The translations under genes were made by a program, and so were the position numbers. Source: Rodentibacter caecimuris (GTDB taxonomy: Bacteria; Pseudomonadota; Gammaproteobacteria; Enterobacterales; Pasteurellaceae). From it: a stretch of DNA of 64,000 nucleotides. The stretch covers positions 1,922,001-1,986,000 of the forward strand of contig NZ_BBXJ01000001.1 of the NCBI RefSeq assembly GCF_001019715.1, in the 5' to 3' direction. Below, in pieces: positions 50,261-58,011 of this stretch. Every line of letters begins with the position of its first letter. Positions within the stretch are counted from its first letter, which is position 1. The notes beneath the pieces were generated by a model. That model was not told where the DNA came from and did not search any database. It worked only from the letters and a program-made list of their open reading frames with translations.

Positions 50261-51195
50261 TTAGCTGTTTTCCTCTTTTTGATTGCTTGTACCCATTTTG
50301 TCCGCTCCTCATTTAATGTTTTAACCAATGGCTCTACATCGCTTGTACCATCATCATTTAAGACGATTACAGACTGCTTGCAGTAACAATTAAAGCGATT
50401 CCCGTCTTGCTGATACCATGCCTTCACTTCGTCCACATCGAAACATTTGCCGTGGCGTGCAGCATGGGTCAAACGGGTAGTGGGCTTTAAAGCAGAAAAG
50501 TGCAAAAGTTTAGTGTTAAGCCCTAATACTTCTTTCGCCTCAATTGCTTCGTCCCATTCCGCCCGACGATAAGCAGATAATTGTTCTGTTTGAGCAATTA
50601 ATTTGGCTCGCTTTGCGGATATATCCAAACGTTTCTTAATTGTGCGAGCTGTTGTTTTTACGTTATCACCATTTAAAACTGCCTCCGTGATCACGTTCGC
50701 CAATTCTTTACGCAACCCGTCAGATAACCCTTTCCAGTCGCTATAAGCTGCTGTACGAGCTATTGCAGCTCTATTGAAATAAGACGAAGAGAAAATAACA
50801 GATTGCAGATTGCGCTCATTACGATAACGCTCGGATTGCAACGATAGATCCGTTACTGCCGATTGTGTTCCCTTAAGCATTGCCTCATCAAGGTAACTGT
50901 CAAACCATAATTGCACACCTTGGTTGCTGGCAGACAACAAAGTACGGTCAATAATTCGTTGAATTTCCTCTAAGACCTCACCTAACTCGAAAGCCGTTAA
51001 ATCAGTCTCAATAAAATCCGCACGATTTATCATCTTTCGTTGCAATCGTTGATTAAGATATGCCAACAACTCTTTTGAAATAATGTGATAAAGCCCATCA
51101 ATATGTCGCCAAGCTAACGCAACGGATTTTCCCATATTGAGCGGATCGGCTTGATTAACAGGAAACCGTAACGGTTTAATCTTCCGTATCTTCAT
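50257..51195 (-). CDS. Phage head morphogenesis protein (SPP1 gp7 / Mu F-like)
   Basis: The start is the ATG at 51,195, seven bases after GGAG, inside the end of the portal gene. About 312 residues. The C-terminal part has the Mu F/gp7 minor head signature: RAKLIAQTEQLSAYRRAEWDEA, 'TRLTHAARHGKCFDVDEV' and FNCYCKQSVIVL with paired Cys/His. It overlaps the portal gene by 20 bases and the protease gene by 4 bases, so translation is coupled. Confidence 0.88.
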   Translation of the reverse strand: MKIRKIKPLRFPVNQADPLNMGKSVALAWRHIDGLYHIISKELLAYLNQRLQRKMINRADFIETDLTAFELGEVLEEIQRIIDRTLLSASNQGVQLWFDSYLDEAMLKGTQSAVTDLSLQSERYRNERNLQSVIFSSSYFNRAAIARTAAYSDWKGLSDGLRKELANVITEAVLNGDNVKTTARTIKKRLDISAKRAKLIAQTEQLSAYRRAEWDEAIEAKEVLGLNTKLLHFSALKPTTRLTHAARHGKCFDVDEVKAWYQQDGNRFNCYCKQSVIVLNDDGTSDVEPLVKTLNEERTKWVQAIKKRKTAK

Positions 51196-52519
51196 CATCA
51201 AGCTCCGGCGGTAGCATATTTTCTGGTAATGGCACAAATCCTAAAGATTCTCGCACTTCATTTGCACTGATAGCTGGTGTTCCGAAGGCAGATTGAGTAG
51301 TTGTTGCAACATTTGCAAGAGCTTGAGCGTTTGCGATTTTTTCTTTTTCACCCGGCGCAAGTAAATCTGACCAAGAAACCGTGATCTCATCTGTTGCTGG
51401 CGGCGGAATAATGCCAATTTGCCAGAACCTCGTAACAAGTTGAGCAATTACATCACTTAAAAAACCATTACGGCGAGTATTACAACGTTTAGCCCAATCC
51501 ATTTTATCTTCATCAGAGGCAAGTCGCCCCGTTTGCTGACCGAATAGAATTGTAAAAGGGATTTGAACGGAAGCCGCAAATTCATTCGCCGAAACCTCCC
51601 AAGTTGGTTTTGGATCTGCCGGTGATACGGATAATACCTGCGCATCACCTTCTTGTGTTACCAGTGCGGAATCTGTACCGCTGTTGAGTTTTTGAATTTG
51701 GCTATTTAACGCCTCATTGAAATTCTTAAATCCAAGTCGTTTTGAGGCATTTTCTAATTCCGAGAGATTTACTTCTTTAGAAACCTTAATGCCCAATTGA
51801 CGACTGGCATTTTTCAAGAATCCTTCCGCACTTCCTCCTGATGTTTTTTCTAGATCCAGCAGTTTGTTATAGCCGGGTTCTAATAGTGATATACCACTTT
51901 CAGGATTATTCGTTTCTCCACCCTCATTAAACAAAATGACACGGCTACGATGAATAATTAAAGATCGTCCTTTTTTACCCTTAGTGAAAGAAGATTCATT
52001 AAATTGATAAGTTAATGGCTCACCGTAATCTTCGGAAAGCGGGTCATCTTGCGTACTGGCGACTTTTAATTGTTCTTCCCATACAGGAATAAGTTTAACT
52101 AGCCCAAGCATACCAAGAGATGAAAGAGATTGAGGTTCAATTTCCTCTTTCCAGTCTTTTCCATCTCTCACTTGCAATAGTAAACCGGAATAACGCCCGA
52201 CTAAATTACGTAGATCCGCCTCCTTTACTGATCGCCAATGTTTTTTCATTAGAGATTCAATAAGCGCTTCCCACTCACTGGTTTCTTTTGACTCATTTTC
52301 TGTTCCGCCCTCTACAATGATAGGTAAATCAGCCCAAGAGCCATCTAAAAGACGAGTTACTGCCGCAAATGCAACTGCATTGCGTTTATAAGCACGATAG
52401 AAGTTACGAAAATCAAGTTTACTTGGATAACCAAATTCAGCCCACAATGTCCGCCGTTTGGCATTCCCTGTCCCAAAAAGCGCACTTAAAAAGGCTTGTC
52501 GTTGTTGTTCAAAATCCAT
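51176..52519 (-). CDS. Portal protein (DUF1073-like)
   Basis: 447 residues; forms the dodecameric DNA channel in the capsid vertex. Features: WAEFGYPSKLDFRNFYRAYKR, AAVTRLLDGSWADLPII, IIHRSRVILFNEGG, the PFTILFGQQTGRLASDEDKMDW block typical of the DUF1073/phage_portal_3 family, and an acidic C terminus (PPELDDEDTED). It lies 3 bases below the large terminase gene. Confidence 0.9.
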   Translation of the reverse strand: MDFEQQRQAFLSALFGTGNAKRRTLWAEFGYPSKLDFRNFYRAYKRNAVAFAAVTRLLDGSWADLPIIVEGGTENESKETSEWEALIESLMKKHWRSVKEADLRNLVGRYSGLLLQVRDGKDWKEEIEPQSLSSLGMLGLVKLIPVWEEQLKVASTQDDPLSEDYGEPLTYQFNESSFTKGKKGRSLIIHRSRVILFNEGGETNNPESGISLLEPGYNKLLDLEKTSGGSAEGFLKNASRQLGIKVSKEVNLSELENASKRLGFKNFNEALNSQIQKLNSGTDSALVTQEGDAQVLSVSPADPKPTWEVSANEFAASVQIPFTILFGQQTGRLASDEDKMDWAKRCNTRRNGFLSDVIAQLVTRFWQIGIIPPPATDEITVSWSDLLAPGEKEKIANAQALANVATTTQSAFGTPAISANEVRESLGFVPLPENMLPPELDDEDTED

Positions 52520-52522
52520 AAA

Positions 52523-53977
52523 TTACCCCAATAGAATCCCAACAGCTACCGGCTGATAAAGTTCCGTCAACGCATAAACCATCGCATCTAATCGGTCAGG
52601 AGATTTTTTTGCTGTTACCGGTACATATTCCATAAGCTGATTTTCTAGTTTGTATAGTGAGCCGGCGTGCCGAACCTTGCCCTGTGTATATAAAGCTGAG
52701 ATTGGCTCTGCCCGGGCAAATTTACTTTTATTAGCATGAATTCGAATAATTCGACCTCTGAAACCAGCATTCTTTAAAGTTTCTTCTGCCATATCGCCCC
52801 CTTGATTTGTTTCAATCACAATACAATCGGCATTGTGTTCTTGATAGGCGAGTATTGCTTTAGTTGCCCAATCACTTGGCGAGTATTTGCCTGAATAATC
52901 TGCATCAACAGAATAAAATTGATCACGTCCGTAACCATAGCCGCTTGCCACAACAATTCCGGTTTCATCGCTTTCATCAGAATTTGTTGCTTGCGGATCG
53001 ATAGCAACAACAGTGCGAGTTAATTCGAATGCTATGACAAGCTCTCGCGCAGCTACAATCATTGATTCGGTCCATAATGCACCTTCCGCATTAAATCGTC
53101 TTGGCGCTTGCATATACTGTGCTTCAGCGGTTCTGCGATGCGAAAACAAAGAGATTCGATGAGTTTCATTATGTTTCTTTTCCCATAACCAGCCATCGGG
53201 TAAGCCGTGTTCAATCTGAATGCCATGAGTATTTTCTTCCGGATATGGAAGTGAATTATCAATTAAAACCGGAAGATTTAAGTGATGCCATTTTTCACCA
53301 CTTCCGCCCCGCAATAGATAACCACTTAAATCGTGATAATGGATACGTTGCATAATCACAATAATTGGCGTGGTTTCTAACGCTAGGCGAGATTTAATCG
53401 TTTCATTAAAGCGATTATTTACGTCGTTACGAACCACATCAGAATAAGCCTCATCAGGCTTAACAGGATCATCAATGATCAATGCTCCTTGCCAACCACT
53501 CTCCATATGCCCGGCGCGAAACCCCGTCACCTGCCCCCCGGCAGATGAAGCATAAACACCGCCGTTTTGTTCTGTCCACCACATTGATTTACTATCGCTA
53601 TCATCACGAAGAGACATTGGCCACATAGACTGAAATGCGGCAGATTTAATCATTGAACGAGCCGTAGCAGAGTTAAGTAGCGCTAAATTATGCGAATAAG
53701 ATAAATGTAAAAAACGTGCACGGGGGTTTAACGCAAGCCCTCTCGCAATAAAATTGATAGAGGCTAATTCTGTTTTGGTGTAGCCCGGTGGCACATTGAT
53801 AATTAAACGATTAATTTCACCATCGATTACTTTCTGCAATGTTTGAATAATAACCCTATGATGAGCATTAATAATCATCTTTCCACCCGTTCGATGTTTA
53901 AAAAAATAACGGGCAAAATAAAGTCCGTCTAATTCGCATTCAAGTTTACGGGCTTGTGAAATATTATCAGCAATCAT
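52523..53977 (-). CDS. terL: Terminase large subunit
   Basis: 484-residue ATPase-nuclease that packages DNA. Walker A-like VPPGYTKTEL at residues 62-71; Walker B LIIDDPVKPDEA around 180; the ATPase coupling region TTPIIVIMQRIHYHDLSG. The RNase H-like nuclease domain starts at VAIDPQATNSDESDETGIV, with IVIETNQGGDMAEE as a further acidic site. It overlaps the small subunit stop by 11 bases. Confidence 0.95.
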   Translation of the reverse strand: MIADNISQARKLECELDGLYFARYFFKHRTGGKMIINAHHRVIIQTLQKVIDGEINRLIINVPPGYTKTELASINFIARGLALNPRARFLHLSYSHNLALLNSATARSMIKSAAFQSMWPMSLRDDSDSKSMWWTEQNGGVYASSAGGQVTGFRAGHMESGWQGALIIDDPVKPDEAYSDVVRNDVNNRFNETIKSRLALETTPIIVIMQRIHYHDLSGYLLRGGSGEKWHHLNLPVLIDNSLPYPEENTHGIQIEHGLPDGWLWEKKHNETHRISLFSHRRTAEAQYMQAPRRFNAEGALWTESMIVAARELVIAFELTRTVVAIDPQATNSDESDETGIVVASGYGYGRDQFYSVDADYSGKYSPSDWATKAILAYQEHNADCIVIETNQGGDMAEETLKNAGFRGRIIRIHANKSKFARAEPISALYTQGKVRHAGSLYKLENQLMEYVPVTAKKSPDRLDAMVYALTELYQPVAVGILLG

Positions 53978-54359
53978 CTTCTTTCAGCATTTGCCGCCTT
54001 ACTTCAGCATAATCCTCTTTATTCATTTGTTTAATTTCAATCGGCGCACCATTTATCCCAGCGTGTTCGGTAATTTGCGTTTCTTTCCAACCCGCTTGTG
54101 ACTTCAAAAAGAAAATCATTGCGGTAGTGTTACCACTTTTGATTTTCTCCATTAATTTATTTGTAACGATGGCAATACCTTTCGCTTTTCCTCTTTTTAT
54201 AGCATCGGCAAAATCGGCAAAATCTCCTTTTCTATTTCGCAGGGTTCTTTCGCTAATTCCCAAACTATCTGCTATTTGCTGCTGTGTTAATCCATTAGCA
54301 GCCAAAGCCTCAACTTGCTTTAAATCGATTTCTATTTTAGGTTTTGTTTGTTTTTTCAT
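53967..54359 (-). CDS. terS: Terminase small subunit
   Basis: 130 residues with a helix-turn-helix (residues ~15-50: LAANGLTQQQIADSLGISERTLR) followed by a helical oligomerisation part (KGIAIVTNKLMEKIKSGNTTAMIFFLKSQAGWKE). It recognises the packaging site, probably just upstream (54,381-54,442). It overlaps terL. Confidence 0.9.
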   Translation of the reverse strand: MKKQTKPKIEIDLKQVEALAANGLTQQQIADSLGISERTLRNRKGDFADFADAIKRGKAKGIAIVTNKLMEKIKSGNTTAMIFFLKSQAGWKETQITEHAGINGAPIEIKQMNKEDYAEVRRQMLKEDDC

Positions 54360-54380
54360 ATTTCCACCTAAAAGTTGGAG

Positions 54381-54442
54381 CGTATGGATCGGTGTTGCAC
54401 CGTCGCTGTTCGTATGGACTACGTCATCGCCTACTTCATACG
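54381..54442. promoter_or_regulatory. Candidate packaging site (pac/cos) upstream of terS
   Basis: The 90-bp gap before terS holds two direct CGTATGGA copies (54381-54388, 54411-54418) and an inverted related TTCATACG (54435-54442) around a CGGTG-TTG-CACCG hairpin (54390-54402). In lambdoid phages the site bound by the small terminase lies here. Assignment is inference. Confidence 0.4.
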
Positions 54443-54449
54443 CAATAAA

Positions 54450-55163
54450 TTACGTTCTTTTTTCTCCTTTATACATTCCGGCTCCTCGTTTTTGGATTTC
54501 ACTAAATGGTAGTATTGGACAAGTTAAGCGTCCTTTGGCTTCCGGATTTAAAAAATAAATATAACGTAACTGATAACCATCTAATTCTTTACCGCCTAGC
54601 GCTCGCCATTCAGAGATGTTTCTTGGCTTTACTTCAACACCTAGTCGTTTGCATAATTGAGCGACTGTATCAATATTCCAGTTTGCCGTTAATGTCATAT
54701 TGGCAATTCTTGTTCCATCGGGGAACTCAATCAAGGTTTTATTAGGATTGATTTGGGTTAAAACAAATCCGCTGGCACGATAAATTGTGCCATCTCCACA
54801 TTGTGAACCATCGCTAAAGCTCAGAATCCATTCGATATGCGGATAATGTTTTTTGATTAATTTAAAGGCTATGGATAATGCTCGGCTTTCGCTATTGCGG
54901 GGTAGTACATCGCTAAATGCCATTCTATTTAGTTCTAACATGCCATTCCAAGCGGTATCTTTGACTAAAGGTAAAACTTTGCGCTTATCCATTGGTGACC
55001 CGAAGGACATTACACCTTCTAACTTACCATTTAAGAAAACACCAAAATGTAAAACGCTATTATTGACCACTTTCCCGCTGTAATGAACTTTACGAACAAG
55101 AGCATTCGCAGCCGATGATTTTATCGGTTTTACAATAATATTTTTGGCACTAACTGTTTCCAT
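54450..55163 (-). CDS. Mom-like DNA adenine hypermodification protein
   Basis: 237 residues resembling Mu Mom, a GNAT-fold enzyme that converts adenine to N6-(methylcarbamoyl)adenine and blocks many restriction enzymes. The core here is VRKVHYSGKVVNNSVLHFGVF (in two parts, residues ~23-43), GVMSFGSPMDKRK, ELNRMAFSDVLPRNSESRALS (about 77-97) and ILSFSDGSQCGDGTIYRASGF (about 113-133), the conserved pattern of Mom-family phage proteins. No Com-like translational activator is adjacent; instead a ParB-like gene overlaps its start by 14 bases. Family assignment is from remembered motifs; chemistry may differ from Mu. Confidence 0.75.
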   Translation of the reverse strand: METVSAKNIIVKPIKSSAANALVRKVHYSGKVVNNSVLHFGVFLNGKLEGVMSFGSPMDKRKVLPLVKDTAWNGMLELNRMAFSDVLPRNSESRALSIAFKLIKKHYPHIEWILSFSDGSQCGDGTIYRASGFVLTQINPNKTLIEFPDGTRIANMTLTANWNIDTVAQLCKRLGVEVKPRNISEWRALGGKELDGYQLRYIYFLNPEAKGRLTCPILPFSEIQKRGAGMYKGEKRT

Positions 55164-55776
55164 TTTGTTTTAACCATTGTTCGCAAATATAGGCGATAGC
55201 ATTACCATTTGAATTTTCATTTAATCCCGTATCAATTAACGGGGATGTTTTTGCTTTTAAAATAGCATCATCAACAACTTGAGCCTGCTCATCATGTAAT
55301 GTAAATGTCTTGCGCTGAAAAGGATCTTTCCCTCCATCAGGTAGAACAGGCATTTCGGCTCCAATATCCAATAGCTTATCTAGCACATCATTTTCAAAAC
55401 CAATCAGAGATAAATTAAAGTCAAGTTCCGATAATTGCTCAACTTCAACCCGAAGCATATCAAGATCCCAGCCGGCATTTAAAGCAAGTTGGTTATCCGC
55501 AATAATATAGGCTTTTCGTTGTGCTTTCGTTAAACCAACTAAACGTACTGCCGGCACAGATTCTAAATTTAGCTTTTGGGCGGCTAATAATCGTCCGTGT
55601 CCGGCAATAATCCCATTATCTTCATCAATTAGAATAGGATTACAAAAACCAAATTCTTTAATGCTTGCTACAATTTGATTTACTTGATTGTCAGAATGTG
55701 TGCGGCTGTTATTTACATAGGGGATCAAATCCCGAATATTTAAATACTCAATTTCAAGATCTTGTTTAGTAGTCAT
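55150..55776 (-). CDS. ParB/Srx-like domain protein paired with the Mom-like gene
   Basis: The start is the ATG at 55,776 preceded by AAGGTG. 208 residues: LEIEYLNIRDLIPYVNNSR and VNQIVASIKEFGFCNPILID form the ParB N-terminal fold, with GIIAGHGRLLAAQKL (residues ~55-70) as the nucleotide/phosphate motif, and LTKAQRKAYIIADNQLALNAGWD, a segment typical of phage ParB-like proteins that accompany DNA modification enzymes. There is no centromere-binding HTH, so partitioning is unlikely. The 14-base overlap with the Mom-like gene implies a joint role. Confidence 0.8.
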   Translation of the reverse strand: MTTKQDLEIEYLNIRDLIPYVNNSRTHSDNQVNQIVASIKEFGFCNPILIDEDNGIIAGHGRLLAAQKLNLESVPAVRLVGLTKAQRKAYIIADNQLALNAGWDLDMLRVEVEQLSELDFNLSLIGFENDVLDKLLDIGAEMPVLPDGGKDPFQRKTFTLHDEQAQVVDDAILKAKTSPLIDTGLNENSNGNAIAYICEQWLKQNGNS

Positions 55777-55793
55777 TGGCTGGTTCACCTTTT

Positions 55794-56078
55794 TTATTTC
55801 TGTGCTTGTTCTACTCGCCACTCTCGAATCTTATCAACCCGATTCAGACACATATCACGCTCACGCTTGAGAATGACAGCATACTGTGTCACATCGCCGT
55901 AGGTGCTACCACTGAATGGGGTTTTGTCTAAATGAGAGATGAAAGCTGCAGGGAGCGTAGGACAAGCGGTAATTACCGGTTCATTCTTGGCGCAAGAAGT
56001 CGATAACAGAGCGAGGAGCATTGCTGTTATAGGCATCACTGCTTTTCTCTTGCTGAGAAATTGATTTAATAACGTCAT
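55794..56078 (-). CDS. Rz1-like outer-membrane spanin lipoprotein
   Basis: 94 residues with lipoprotein signal: basic SKRK then MPITAMLLALLSTSC (lipobox LSTSC, Cys29). The mature part has Cys and Pro (ITACPTLPAAF) and a helical end. The first 98 bases lie inside the Rz-like gene in another frame, the classic Rz/Rz1 nesting. It would link with Rz to fuse inner and outer membranes at lysis. Confidence 0.82.
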   Translation of the reverse strand: MTLLNQFLSKRKAVMPITAMLLALLSTSCAKNEPVITACPTLPAAFISHLDKTPFSGSTYGDVTQYAVILKRERDMCLNRVDKIREWRVEQAQK

Positions 56079-56319
56079 TGGCTTTATTCCTTGATTCGGT
56101 TTCTTGCTTACTGAGTTCTAGTGTCAATCGTTCATTTTCCTTGGCTTGTAATTCAAGCTTAGAAATGACCGCACTTTGTTGTGTAATAGTTTGGGCTTGC
56201 GTTTGATTCTTGGCTCTTAAGCTAGAGATTGTGTTGTGCTGAACCCTTAACCAAAAGCACAAGCCCAAAATAAGAAAAAGTGCGGTAAGTTTTATCTCAC
56301 TTTCAACTCTCTTAAACAT
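55981..56319 (-). CDS. Rz-like inner-membrane spanin
   Basis: 112 residues: one N-terminal transmembrane helix (LTALFLILGLCFWLRVQ, residues ~11-27) followed by a periplasmic coiled coil (SAVISKLELQAKENERLTLEL). It overlaps the endolysin stop by 28 bases and contains the Rz1-like start in another frame. Function: inner-membrane half of the spanin. Confidence 0.83.
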   Translation of the reverse strand: MFKRVESEIKLTALFLILGLCFWLRVQHNTISSLRAKNQTQAQTITQQSAVISKLELQAKENERLTLELSKQETESRNKANDVIKSISQQEKSSDAYNSNAPRSVIDFLRQE

Positions 56320-56825
56320 AATGCTTTTTCCTTTTCTCGCCGTATCTCAAGCCCACGTAATTTCTTACCGCCGGCATAAACCCACTTCGGTAATTCATTA
56401 CACGCTCCGATATAATCACCTGCGTTAGCTTTGCGGAACATTGTTGATTTACGCATTGCACCACAGCCAACGTTAAATACAATTGAAGTCATTGCATCAA
56501 ATGTGCCTTGAGATAGATTCTTACCGTTGCCGTATTGATTAACGCAGCGTTCTGCTATACGTAAGTCATTCGCCCAACGGTCAGCAATTTCTTTATCCGT
56601 GTAACGTTTATTGGGATTGATAGCACCTCCGCTTACTTCTGTCGAACCAATACCCACCGTTAATACATCAGACGGGCATTGATAAGGGTCACGGCGGCAA
56701 CCTTCCGCATTACCGATAATTTCCATTCCGACTTGACTGGTACGTAAGTCAGGGTGATTCAATTGAAGTAGCCCGATAATTACTGAGATTGAACAAGCTG
56801 CAATGATTTTCTTTTTATGTTTCAT
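56292..56825 (-). CDS. SAR endolysin (lysozyme, GH24), P1 Lyz-type
   Basis: 177-residue muramidase. N-terminal signal-anchor-release helix (IIAACSISVIIGLLQ, residues 7-21) without a cleavage site. Catalytic layout E-x8-C-x5-T: Glu41, Cys50, Thr56 in EGCRRDPYQCPSDVLTVG. Cys11 in the SAR helix, Cys43 and the catalytic Cys50 reproduce the three cysteines of P1 Lyz, where a 44-51 disulfide holds the tethered enzyme inactive until Cys13 swaps in after release. This regulation is inferred by residue match. It overlaps the holin stop by 4 bases. Confidence 0.9.
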   Translation of the reverse strand: MKHKKKIIAACSISVIIGLLQLNHPDLRTSQVGMEIIGNAEGCRRDPYQCPSDVLTVGIGSTEVSGGAINPNKRYTDKEIADRWANDLRIAERCVNQYGNGKNLSQGTFDAMTSIVFNVGCGAMRKSTMFRKANAGDYIGACNELPKWVYAGGKKLRGLEIRREKEKALCLRELKVR

Positions 56826-57049
56826 TCAATTAACTTCCCTTTCTTATCACGAATGCCAATTCGAATTTCTTCTAACTCTATCATTCGCTTTTTATGACGT
56901 GATTCGCGAATATAGCCGCAAATAGTCACAACAATACCGATTAATATTGCCCATTCGCTTAAGGTCAACACACCAAAAAATGAAGTGAGCCAACCATAGA
57001 CTTGAGATTCAATCGGAATGTCTTTTAATGTTTCTTTCATTCTGTTCAT
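56822..57049 (-). CDS. HP1-family holin/pinholin
   Basis: Start at the ATG at 57,049 (GGGGGCGGAG just upstream); an ATG three codons later is also possible. About 75 residues: amphipathic N terminus, a hydrophobic stretch LTSFFGVLTLSEWAILIGIVVTICGYI (split by a short polar turn) and a highly charged C terminus (ESRHKKRMIELEE). This resembles the HP1-type holin family. With a SAR endolysin, a small-hole pinholin that depolarises the membrane is expected. Overlaps the endolysin by ATGA. Confidence 0.8.
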   Translation of the reverse strand: MNRMKETLKDIPIESQVYGWLTSFFGVLTLSEWAILIGIVVTICGYIRESRHKKRMIELEEIRIGIRDKKGKLIE

Positions 57050-57073
57050 GCTCCGCCCCCTTTCTTTGAGGCA

Positions 57074-57102
57074 ATAAAAAAGCTCGCCTATTAAAGCGAG
57101 CC
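57074..57102 (-). terminator. Terminator just upstream of the lysis genes
   Basis: On the minus strand GGCTCGC-TTTAATAG-GCGAGC is followed by TTTTTTATTG, ending ~25 bases before the holin start. It would block leftward transcripts entering the lysis/late operon unless antiterminated. Confidence 0.82.
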
Positions 57103-57153
57103 ATAGTTCTGTTAAGATAAAGTTCCCACACAATAAAATAACAGAGGTTTAAA

Positions 57154-57696
57154 ATGAAATTAAATCGTACATTGCAAAAAGAAATCTTACTAAAACTTGC
57201 TGAAACCTATCCCCATCCTAATGGTGAAGAATTGGTTTACTATGCTAATAAGGGAATCGGATACACTGGTTTTAACAACTACCCCTACGATCATATTGTT
57301 GCTAATCTATTTTACCTACAAGAACATCAACTTGTTGATGGTTTTTCAATAAAATATGCATTGGGGGGAGGTTCCGTAGAGAATTTTTATAGTGCAAGAT
57401 TAACTAATAAAGGTGCTGACTTTTTGCTTGATGATGGCGGACTATCGTCAATATTAGGAACAATCACCGTAAAATTTCACGAAGACACATTAAAAGCATT
57501 ACTTACAAGCAAAATTCAATCAGCAAATATTCCAGAGTCAGAAAAATCTACTTTACTTTCTGCATTGAAGAATCTAAGCGGAAAAGCCCTAGAGCAGGTA
57601 ATAACGAAATTGGTTGATCTCGGCTTTGAGAATGCGGATCAAGCCATTCCTCTGCTGAAAATAGCGTTTGAGTCTTTACAGAAATCTGTTTCTTAA
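57154..57696 (+). CDS. Unknown phage cargo (moron) protein with N-terminal winged-helix look
   Basis: 180 residues on the strand opposite the late genes, with its own GAGG site. N-terminal half: LQKEILLKLAETYPHPNGEEL, HIVANLFYLQEHQLVDGF and ARLTNKGADFLLDDGGLS, the rhythm of a winged-helix domain. The C-terminal half is helical (ESEKSTLLSALKNLSGKALEQVITKLVDLG split), without membrane segments. It is AT-rich and bracketed by terminators of the late operon, as morons are. A role in lysogeny (defence or regulation) is a guess. Its last 149 bases overlap an antisense reading frame. Confidence 0.65.
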   Translation: MKLNRTLQKEILLKLAETYPHPNGEELVYYANKGIGYTGFNNYPYDHIVANLFYLQEHQLVDGFSIKYALGGGSVENFYSARLTNKGADFLLDDGGLSSILGTITVKFHEDTLKALLTSKIQSANIPESEKSTLLSALKNLSGKALEQVITKLVDLGFENADQAIPLLKIAFESLQKSVS

Positions 57697-57868
57697 AAAT
57701 AAGGCTCCCAATTAGCTTTCCGGTTTGATTGCGAATAGGTAGTGAAAATTGCTCAATTTCTTGTTTTCGGGAAGAATTAGGAATAGAGAGCATTAAGCGA
57801 TCTTTTTCATCTAACCAAACTTCAACACCTAAAAATGCGAAAGGCTGAACAAGTTTATTGTCTTCCAT
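57548..57868 (-). CDS. Small phage protein, antisense-overlapping the cargo gene (possibly truncated)
   Basis: 106-residue reading frame with a credible start (GGTGG five bases before ATG): MEDNKLVQPFAFLGVEVWLDEKD begins in two blocks and the first ~60 residues look like a compact beta domain. After FKKQISV the sequence runs antisense through the 3' end of the 57,154 gene and loses protein-like character. Likely the authentic C terminus was replaced when the plus-strand gene arrived. Function unknown. Confidence 0.45.
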   Translation of the reverse strand: MEDNKLVQPFAFLGVEVWLDEKDRLMLSIPNSSRKQEIEQFSLPIRNQTGKLIGSLIFKKQISVKTQTLFSAEEWLDPHSQSRDQPISLLPALGLFRLDSSMQKVK

Positions 57869-57881
57869 TTTTTACCACCAA

Positions 57882-57914
57882 CAAAAAAGCCCCAAGCATT
57901 CCAGCTCAGGGCTA
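57882..57914 (-). terminator. Terminator just 3' of tRNA-Arg(CCU)
   Basis: On the minus strand AGCCCTGAGC-TGGAA-TGCTTGGGGCT is followed by TTTTTTG, 12 bases below the tRNA 3' end. Confidence 0.78.
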
Positions 57915-57925
57915 TATCAGATTTA

Positions 57926-58001
57926 TGGCACTCTGTACCGGAATCGAACCAGTATCGATGACTTAGGAGGTCATTGCTCTATCCTGTTGAGCTAACAGAG
58001 T
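57926..58001 (-). tRNA. Phage-encoded tRNA-Arg (anticodon CCU)
   Basis: 76 nt including CCA. Acceptor ACTCTGT / ACAGAGT, D-arm GCTC...GAGC, anticodon stem ATGAC-CTCCTAA-GTCAT giving CCU (decodes AGG), and T-arm with TTCGATT. All stems pair, with one G-T in the T stem. It lies within the prophage between repressor and lysis genes and between two minus-strand terminators. Confidence 0.93.
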
Positions 58002-58011
58002 AAATATATAA

